11,720 nucleotides of DNA, taken from the NCBI GenBank assembly GCA_020442225.1, contig JAGRKR010000217.1:3614-15333 (forward strand). Reading direction: 5' to 3'. Each line of letters starts with the position of its first letter. Positions within the stretch are counted from its first letter, which is position 1. Both the position numbers and the translations under genes were made by a program. The stretch is from Hyphomicrobiaceae bacterium (GTDB taxonomy: Bacteria > Pseudomonadota > Alphaproteobacteria > Rhizobiales > Hyphomicrobiaceae). Below are positions 7,566 to 11,720 of the stretch, in pieces. The notes beneath the pieces are model-generated. The model worked only from the letters and a program-made list of their open reading frames with translations. It had not been told where the DNA came from and ran no database searches.

Positions 7566-8815
7566 CGGCCGTCTCCTGCTGATGTCCCTATTGGTGGCAG
7601 GTAGGTCGTCAGGTCGAGTGCGGGCGAGTAGACGCGATCGAGCAGCACCAGCATGGCCGCCGCCTTGACCGAGCGGACCTCTCCGATCCTCAGTTTGCCC
7701 GCCAGCTCGCGGCCTTGCTCGCCGCTCTGCTTGAGCCTCGTCCGCATGCCTTCGAGGTAGGCCGCGACCCGGGACATCGAGCCGTCGAGCACCAGCACCT
7801 CCGGCTCGAGGAACAAGTCGACGATCTGCAGGGCGTCGGCCAGCGCTGCGCCAGCGGCTCGTAGGGTGCGCACGGCATGCGCGCCAAGCCGCGTCTCGGG
7901 CGCAATCGCGAGCTGATCGATCGCGTCGGCGTAGGCCGTCATCATCTCCGTCCTGTAGGTGGGATCCGAGACGATGCCGAGGCGCGCCAACACCGACCAG
8001 CCCGAAGCCGAGCAGTTGAGGCAATCGTTGCGTCCGCACGAGCAGACGAGTCCTGTTCGGCCATGCCGGAAGTGTCCGATCCGCCCAGCCCGCTGCTCGT
8101 AGCCCCGCACAACCCGGCCGTCACGCAGCGTCGCGGCCCCGAGGGACGTCGCCGACCGCACGAGCACGACGTCGCTCGCATCCCGCGCGACTCCGAAGCT
8201 GCGCTCGGCCAGGGCGAGTGCGTTCGTGATGTTGTCCGCCTGCACGGGCAGCCCGGTGATGCGCTCGACCGGCGAGACGAGGTCGAAGGGCTTCCAGCCG
8301 AGATATCCGGCTCCGACGATGCAGCGGCGTTTGGAATCGAGATGTGCCGCGACCGCGATCCCGACACCCGCGATACGCTCGCGCGGGATGTCCAGCTCCG
8401 CGATCAGGCTGACGAGGGCATGCGAGGATGCGTCGATGACGCGCTGGCCATCGGTGTGTGATTCGACCCGGACGCGACGCCGCCCGATGACGCCACCGAC
8501 AGCATCGGCAATGGCGATTTCGGTGCCGTAAGCACTGAGAGCGATGCCGCAAGCGAATACGCCGTCGGGCCTGATGCGCAGCAGGGTCTGGCTGCGACCC
8601 GGGCCGGTCTCGCGTTCGAGATGGCCCGCCTCCTCGACAAGGTCGGCGTCCATGAGGTCGCGAACGACTCGGGAGACGCCCATCTGCGACAGCCCGAGCT
8701 CGTTGGCGAGCATTGTGCGAGACATGCCGCCAGTCGCCAGGATGCGGGACAGCGCCAAGCCGCGATGTACGCGGCGCAGCGAGGAGGGCGCCCCTGTCCT
8801 GAAACTCGCACTCAT
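7562..8815 (-). CDS. ROK-family transcriptional repressor, probable operon regulator
   Basis: 417 residues: an N-terminal winged helix-turn-helix (~16-66, ATGGMSRTMLANELGLSQMG then VSRVVRDLMDADLVEE) followed by a ROK sugar-kinase-like domain. The ROK zinc site is intact: H248 in RIGH, C258 and C260 in CSCG, and C265. The kinase phosphate-binding glycines are gone (SATSLGAATL at ~221-230), as expected for a regulator. More striking, the hexose-contact residues are changed: N-D becomes N195-I196, the Glu of E-x-GH becomes R245, and the Glu after the cysteine cluster becomes N267. The effector is therefore probably not an ordinary hexose. No strong ribosome-binding site precedes the ATG; the predicted leader is only about 20 nt. 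First gene of the operon, overlapping the permease gene by 4 bp. A perfect palindrome over its own promoter predicts autorepression relieved by the imported compound or a metabolite. Confidence 0.93.
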   Translation of the reverse strand: MSASFRTGAPSSLRRVHRGLALSRILATGGMSRTMLANELGLSQMGVSRVVRDLMDADLVEEAGHLERETGPGRSQTLLRIRPDGVFACGIALSAYGTEIAIADAVGGVIGRRRVRVESHTDGQRVIDASSHALVSLIAELDIPRERIAGVGIAVAAHLDSKRRCIVGAGYLGWKPFDLVSPVERITGLPVQADNITNALALAERSFGVARDASDVVLVRSATSLGAATLRDGRVVRGYEQRAGRIGHFRHGRTGLVCSCGRNDCLNCSASGWSVLARLGIVSDPTYRTEMMTAYADAIDQLAIAPETRLGAHAVRTLRAAGAALADALQIVDLFLEPEVLVLDGSMSRVAAYLEGMRTRLKQSGEQGRELAGKLRIGEVRSVKAAAMLVLLDRVYSPALDLTTYLPPIGTSAGDGR

Positions 8816-8830
8816 GGCGGACCCAATTGT

Positions 8831-8847
8831 TAACTAAAGGTTAGTTA
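8831..8847 (-). promoter_or_regulatory. Predicted ROK operator palindrome
   Basis: TAACTAA-AGG-TTAGTTA: a perfect 7-bp inverted repeat with 3-nt spacer, AT-rich in a GC-rich region. It lies 16-32 bp upstream of the ROK start and overlaps the -10 box and predicted transcription start, the classic place for a repressor. TTAGTT/AACTAA half-sites are known for ROK repressors of the XylR type (from memory). Binding by this ROK protein is inferred. Confidence 0.75.
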
Positions 8848-8872
8848 TCTGCAGCCGGAGTGCCTGAGTCAA
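8844..8872 (-). promoter_or_regulatory. Sigma70-like promoter of the sulfate-ester operon
   Basis: Minus strand: -35 TTGACT (8872-8867, 5/6 to consensus), spacer of exactly 17 nt, -10 GATAAC (8849-8844, 4/6). The predicted start is near 8837, giving a leader of about 21 nt before the ROK ATG. The -10 is overlapped by the palindrome at 8831-8847, so RNA polymerase and repressor would compete. Confidence 0.65.
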
Positions 8873-8962
8873 GCTGCACGACTGCCGGGCGCCGTCGCCC
8901 TCCGCGCAATCGGTGATCAGTTGCGCCGCTTCGCGAACTCGCTGGCCAGATGGGCGATGAGG

Positions 8963-9010
8963 GCCCGCTCTGCGGGCAGCCGGTCGCTCTGCGCAGGCAG
9001 TATCCTGCGC
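8963..9010. repeat. Two stem-loops in the gap between ROK and LuxR genes
   Basis: GCCCGC-TCT-GCGGGC (8963-8977) and GCGCAGG-CAGTAT-CCTGCGC (8991-9010) are perfect stems of 6 and 7 bp, 13 nt apart. They lie 55-100 nt past the LuxR stop and upstream of the operon promoter. No T run follows on either strand, so a Rho-independent terminator is not shown. They may end or protect the LuxR transcript. Apart from these and the promoter/operator I see nothing firm in 8816-9064. Confidence 0.35.
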
Positions 9011-9064
9011 GAACCCGGCCCGCGAACCTCTCTCATCTCACCGTCAGCTCACCCGTTGGCGGCG

Positions 9065-10171
9065 TCAGGCGAACCGTCCGACCAGCAGGAGGAGTGTCGG
9101 CAGCGACTGGGTAGCGGTCCTGGCATAGATGCGCCGCAGGTGTGACTTCATCGTCTCTCGGCTGATGCCGAGATGTTCGGCGGCCTGTGTGGCGGATGCC
9201 GAGCGTGTCAGCGCCGCGACAACGCGCTGCTCCATCGGTGTCAATCCGTAGGCGGCGGCGAATGCGCGGATATCGGGCTCGACCTTCGGCGAGAGCTGAC
9301 GCACCGTGACGACGCGGCACCTGCCGGGGCTGCCGGCCGCGATCCTGTCGAAGGCCGGGAAGGACTCAAGAATGGTCACACTGCCATCGTCCAGCCGCAG
9401 AACGAAGGGGCGCCGGGAGGGCAGGTCGTCGGCGATGAAGCGCCGCAGGGCCTCGGTGTTCTCGCCCGCGCGTGTCGAGGTCGAAACGAGGCGCCCCGCG
9501 CGCACATGCAGACCTTTGCTGGCGTCGAGCAGGGGCTCCAGGCTGGCGTCGACATCGATGACGCGACCGTCCTGGCCGATCAGCAGCATGCCCTCCACCG
9601 CGCGACCGGCATGCATGCGCTGGCGACGCGTCTCAGTCCTCAGGCGGCGGGCGAGCATGCAGCGACGAATCTCACAAGCGCGGGCGATATGCGCGGCCAG
9701 CATTTCGAAGCCCCGCGCTTCCTCGTCGTTGAAATCTGCCTGGCGCTTGCGCCGCAGCACATTCATGTATCCCAGGCCGGGGCCGTCGCGGTGGAAGGGG
9801 ACGATGAGGCCTTTGTCGATGGCCTGCGGCTGGAGGATGGCGCGGCAGGACGGATCGGCGTCGAACGCCTTCTTGTCGAGAAATGAGGCGATGGACACGG
9901 AACGCCCCACGGGCGTGCGGAACAGCGCAGCGACACCGGGATTGGCGTCCGGCGTCGTGTAGGCGTCGAAGTGCACGAGTTTGAGCGATGTGTCGAACAG
10001 CGCGGATGCCGCATGGCCAAACTCCAGCCCCGCCGTCGCGTTGTCGTCGATGACGATTGCGGCATCGGCAAACAGGCGGCTCATTTCATTCGCGACGACC
10101 GGCCAGAGGTCGTCATCGAAGCTCGCCTCGTAGATCAGCGGGATGATCCGCCCCAGTTGCTCCGCATCCAT
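9065..10171 (-). CDS. LuxR-type HTH transcriptional regulator with GAF/PAS-like sensor region
   Basis: 368 residues. The C terminus is a LuxR-type HTH (~308-368): YGLTPMEQRVVAAL, TQAAEHLGISRETMKSHLRR, then IYARTATQSLPTLLLLV. The N-terminal ~170 residues look like a divergent GAF-type sensor: MDAEQLGRIIPLIYEASFDD, an internal LIVPFHRDGPGLGYMNVLRR, and helix DEEARGFEMLAAHIARA. A short PAS-like segment follows (EGMLLIGQDGRVIDVDASLE, ~193-212). There is no receiver Asp domain and no recognisable acyl-homoserine-lactone pocket, so this is neither a standard response regulator nor clearly a quorum sensor. No clear ribosome-binding site precedes the ATG. A 9-bp direct repeat and a 7-bp inverted repeat lie just upstream. 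It is transcribed in the same direction as the sulfate-ester operon but about 250 bp lies between, with its own operon promoter. Targets unknown; the repeat-protein gene and this gene itself are candidates. Confidence 0.88.
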   Translation of the reverse strand: MDAEQLGRIIPLIYEASFDDDLWPVVANEMSRLFADAAIVIDDNATAGLEFGHAASALFDTSLKLVHFDAYTTPDANPGVAALFRTPVGRSVSIASFLDKKAFDADPSCRAILQPQAIDKGLIVPFHRDGPGLGYMNVLRRKRQADFNDEEARGFEMLAAHIARACEIRRCMLARRLRTETRRQRMHAGRAVEGMLLIGQDGRVIDVDASLEPLLDASKGLHVRAGRLVSTSTRAGENTEALRRFIADDLPSRRPFVLRLDDGSVTILESFPAFDRIAAGSPGRCRVVTVRQLSPKVEPDIRAFAAAYGLTPMEQRVVAALTRSASATQAAEHLGISRETMKSHLRRIYARTATQSLPTLLLLVGRFA

Positions 10172-10181
10172 CCGTGCCCCG

Positions 10182-10212
10182 CACGCGATCGATTTTTCGT
10201 TCTCACGCGATC
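10182..10212 (-). promoter_or_regulatory. Direct repeat of GATCGCGTG with 22-bp period upstream of LuxR gene
   Basis: Minus strand: GATCGCGTG, 13 nt containing an A run, then GATCGCGTG again (10212-10204 and 10190-10182). The copies are exact and sit about two helical turns apart, 11 to 41 bp before the LuxR ATG. This suggests a tandem protein-binding site on one DNA face. The protein is unknown; chance recurrence is possible since GATCGC-type words are common at this GC content. Confidence 0.4.
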
Positions 10213-10239
10213 AAGGCACCCCGGAGCGCCGGCTATCGT

Positions 10240-10272
10240 ACGGAATTGCCCACAATACTGAACATATTCCGT
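10240..10272. promoter_or_regulatory. Inverted repeat ACGGAAT-N19-ATTCCGT upstream of LuxR gene
   Basis: A perfect 7-bp inverted repeat with 19-nt AT-rich spacer, 69-101 bp before the LuxR start. The half-site spacing of 26 bp centre to centre is compatible with a dimeric regulator contacting separated sites, or with a long hairpin. Autoregulation of the LuxR gene is a reasonable guess. No convincing -35/-10 pair was found here. Confidence 0.45.
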
Positions 10273-10669
10273 CCCGAAACCCCTCCGGACCACCACACGT
10301 GAAAACCATAAGTGCTGAGCCGCAGCCTGCAAGTCGAAGCTGGCGCTTCGGCCCGAAATAATGCTCTCGAATGGCATTTGTTCCTCAAATGGGGGATGTT
10401 TCGCTCAGCGTGCTGCGGTTCTCGTGTCGTCATCGGTGAGCTGAGCAATGTGGATGACTCCAATTGTGGGGAGCCGATATCGTGGCGACCTCCAGAACAG
10501 CCGCTAGATCGGCAAGCGCATCCATGCGTTCGAGACGAGCAGTGCGGCGAGGCCTTGTTGCGCCGCCCCCTGGCGATGACCTTCCTGGCGGGGCAGGTGT
10601 CGGGATCGGAGACGATGCGCGTGGGCATCTGAAGTTGCCGGTCCGTCGAGGAAATCCGCCTCGCCTGCG
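10273..10669. other. Intergenic stretch without recognisable gene
   Basis: About 400 bp. Open frames exist on both strands but overlap one another, have weak third-position G/C bias compared with flanking genes and resemble no family I know. The only item I can support is the GGGGGATG-type box at 10383-10398. It may contain the decayed remains of a gene whose intact end is the HTH fragment to its right. Confidence 0.5.
10383..10398 (+). promoter_or_regulatory. GGGGGATG box, copy A
   Basis: CCTCAAATGGGGGATG, matching copy B at 11005-11020 in 13 of 16 bases, in the same orientation, 212 bp upstream of the LuxR start. It keeps an imperfect dyad (CCTCA-AA-TGGGG). LuxR-type HTH dimers bind dyads of about this size, so it is a candidate site for the adjacent regulator (inference). 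Confidence 0.4.
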
Positions 10670-11059
10670 CTACAACTTGAGCAGCTTGGACACGAGCGGC
10701 GATTGCCGCCTGACGTTGGCTTTGGCAAAAACCCGTTTCAGTACCGTTCGCACGGTTCCCCGCGTGATCTGACGCGGATCGGCGATTTGGCTCAGGGATA
10801 GCTCCCCCCGCAGTGCCGCAACGACCTTGCGCTCGGATTCGGGGGCGTCCGCACACATCACGCTCAGCATGAATTGCAGCCGTTGTCGCGCAGCATCGTC
10901 ATGCCGCAGACGGCAGTTCTCTGACGATCCGGGGCGTCTCTCGGCGCCAGCCTGCCCGCACGAGCGCATCCAGCCGCCAAACGAGAAATTCTTGTCGCGT
11001 CGTACCCCATTTGGGGGATGACGGCGCCCGTAATCACGCTCAGCTTTTGCAAGCGGCAT
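10670..11059 (-). CDS. Short LuxR-type HTH protein, probably the truncated end of a regulator
   Basis: The last ~60 residues of this frame form a good LuxR-type HTH: ESERKVVAALRGELSLSQIA, DPRQITRGTVRTVLKRVFAK, ANVRRQSPLVSKLLKL, then TAG at 10670. Homology begins only near residue 70 (about 10855). The 5' part up to 11059 has third-position GC near 50 percent, resembles nothing, and contains the box at 11005-11020, so it is unlikely to be coding. Possible starts are ATG at 10969 (99 aa) or 10870 (66 aa); neither has a ribosome-binding site. No sensor domain is visible upstream in any frame. The HTH is nearer the LuxR consensus than that of the 368-residue regulator. Most likely a pseudogene stump; a stand-alone small DNA-binding protein is the alternative. 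Confidence 0.5.
   Translation of the reverse strand: MPLAKAERDYGRRHPPNGVRRDKNFSFGGWMRSCGQAGAERRPGSSENCRLRHDDAARQRLQFMLSVMCADAPESERKVVAALRGELSLSQIADPRQITRGTVRTVLKRVFAKANVRRQSPLVSKLLKL
11005..11020 (+). promoter_or_regulatory. GGGGGATG box, copy B
   Basis: CCCCATTTGGGGGATG. It has a perfect dyad CCCCA-TT-TGGGG, with the GGGGGATG half shared with copy A at 10383-10398. It lies 217 bp upstream of the repeat-protein start on the plus strand. A LuxR-type activator site for that gene is a plausible role; no clear -35/-10 pair could be set downstream, as expected for an activator-dependent promoter. Confidence 0.45.
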
Positions 11060-11064
11060 TGGGA

Positions 11065-11080
11065 CCTCGGGCAGCCGAGG
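11065..11080 (+). repeat. Stem-loop in the leader region of the repeat-protein gene
   Basis: CCTCGG-GCAG-CCGAGG, a perfect 6-bp stem with 4-nt loop, 45 nt past box B and about 155 nt before the repeat-protein start. No T run follows. If transcription starts near box B it would lie in a long leader. The rest of 11081-11224 shows no gene I can recognise. Confidence 0.35.
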
Positions 11081-11236
11081 GGCTGGGCAAGCCTCGATCG
11101 GCAGCCAGAGCGCGGCGCCGGCCCGGTGAGATTCGCTCCTCGTTGGCCGAGCCCCGGAGAGACAGTCTCATCGGCGTGCACGCGGCATGCTGCGCAGCAG
11201 ACGCCTGCGCGCCCGCACTACTCTGGAGGCAACGAC

Positions 11237-11720
11237 ATGGCCAATACAGCTCCCACATTCGGTCTTGGCGACGGCATCGTCACGACGGCGATCGGCAGTT
11301 CGCATGAGGAAGCACGCGGCGTTGTCATCCAGCCCGACGGAAAGATCCTCATTTCCGGGCAGAGGTTCGACGGGACCAACTGGGACACCGTTGTTCTGCG
11401 CTACAATGCAGACGGCTCACTCGATACAAGCTTCGGCAACGGTGACGGCATCACCATCACGTCAGTTGGATCGAGCAGCGACTTCGGTTGGAGCATCGCG
11501 CTGCAGCCGGACGGCAAGATCCTCGTTGGGGGAGAGGTGCGGCCGGGAACCGTTGGGTTCAACGATTATGGGCTCGTCCGCTACAACTCAGACGGCACGC
11601 TCGATACGACATTCGGCGGGGGTGACGGTATCGTCACCACATCGGTGGCCATGAATGATGCTGCCGTGTCGATTGCGGTCCAGCCAGATGGCAAAATTCT
11701 TCTCGGCGGCCATCACACGC
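11237..11720 (+). CDS. Delta-60 repeat protein, N-terminal part (runs off the right edge)
   Basis: Start ATG at 11237 follows GGAGG (11225-11229) with 7-nt spacing, the best ribosome-binding site in the window. About 161 residues are visible. They form repeats of the delta-60 family (TIGR02608 type): FGLGDGIVTTAIG at residue 8, FGNGDGITITSVG at 66, FGGGDGIVTTSVA at 126. Each block carries the QPDGKIL(I/V/L) strand and the LRYN.DG.LDT.FG linker. The nucleotide copies at 11402 and 11582 are exactly 180 bases apart. The chain starts MANTAPTFG with no signal peptide, so export, if any, would be by a type I system reading a C-terminal signal outside the window. Such repeats occur in large surface or secreted proteins, often with calcium-binding RTX modules; that is family knowledge, not seen here. 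A beta-propeller-like fold is likely. Transcribed divergently from the LuxR genes. Confidence 0.9.
   Translation, partial: MANTAPTFGLGDGIVTTAIGSSHEEARGVVIQPDGKILISGQRFDGTNWDTVVLRYNADGSLDTSFGNGDGITITSVGSSSDFGWSIALQPDGKILVGGEVRPGTVGFNDYGLVRYNSDGTLDTTFGGGDGIVTTSVAMNDAAVSIAVQPDGKILLGGHHT

Noticed and set aside
7566..8039. Upstream in-frame extension of the permease
   Set aside because: It overlaps the ROK gene; the GTG at 7565 has a good ribosome-binding site and a GTGA overlap with the ROK stop.
1..8815. Naming the operon betC/betA
   Set aside because: Only family-level resemblance is seen; the BetC choline segment is changed, the GMC C terminus is off-window and no betI or betB is visible.
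8917..9036. Possible 39-residue minus-strand ORF just after the LuxR gene
   Set aside because: It opens with ATG after a GGTGAG-like sequence but has no homology I recognise and contains the two stem-loops at 8963-9010; too weak to call a gene.
8941..9064. Rho-independent terminator for the LuxR gene
   Set aside because: Stem-loops exist but no T tract follows on either strand.
10383..11020. Resemblance of GGGGGATG boxes to the enterobacterial MalT box
   Set aside because: Similarity is limited to the G-run plus ATG, no maltose genes are present, and the dyad form differs; treated only as a generic LuxR-type candidate site.

Overview
The window reads as GC-rich chromosomal DNA of an alphaproteobacterium, most likely of the Hyphomicrobiales/Rhodospirillales type. 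This is inferred from strong G/C bias at third codon positions, a TAXI-type TRAP transporter, a choline-sulfatase-like enzyme and a delta-60 repeat protein. No rRNA, tRNA, CRISPR array or insertion sequence is visible, so genus cannot be set.

Positions 1-8872 hold one minus-strand operon. From promoter to distal end it runs: ROK-family repressor (8815-7562), fused TRAP permease (7565-5652, start overlapping the ROK stop by 4 bp), TAXI substrate-binding protein (5613-4618), an arylsulfatase-type sulfatase (4527-3058), a choline-sulfatase-like enzyme (3006-1432) and a GMC flavoprotein oxidoreductase (1364 to beyond the left edge). A sigma70-like promoter (TTGACT, 17 nt, GATAAC) lies upstream of the ROK gene. 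A perfect palindrome, TAACTAA-AGG-TTAGTTA, overlaps its -10 box and is the likely ROK operator. The simplest reading is a repressor-controlled pathway: a sulfate ester is bound in the periplasm, imported intact, desulfated in the cytoplasm, and the freed alcohol is oxidised. It resembles the betICBA logic for choline-O-sulfate, but regulator and transporter differ, the choline-binding stretch of the sulfatase is not conserved, and the ROK protein has lost the residues that contact hexoses. The true substrate is therefore open. Every intercistronic gap distal to the binding-protein gene carries a GC-rich stem-loop.

Positions 8816-11236 are regulatory and partly decayed. A LuxR-type regulator with GAF/PAS-like sensing region lies on the minus strand (10171-9065). 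Just upstream of it are a 9-bp direct repeat with 22-bp period and a 7-bp inverted repeat. Next comes about 400 bp without a recognisable gene, then a short minus-strand ORF whose end encodes a clean LuxR-type HTH (10670 to about 10870), probably the stump of a second regulator. Two near-identical 16-bp boxes (CCYCAWWTGGGGGATG) lie in this interval.

At the right edge a plus-strand gene begins at 11237 behind a strong ribosome-binding site. It encodes a delta-60 repeat protein with exact 60-residue periodicity and no N-terminal signal peptide, cut by the window end.
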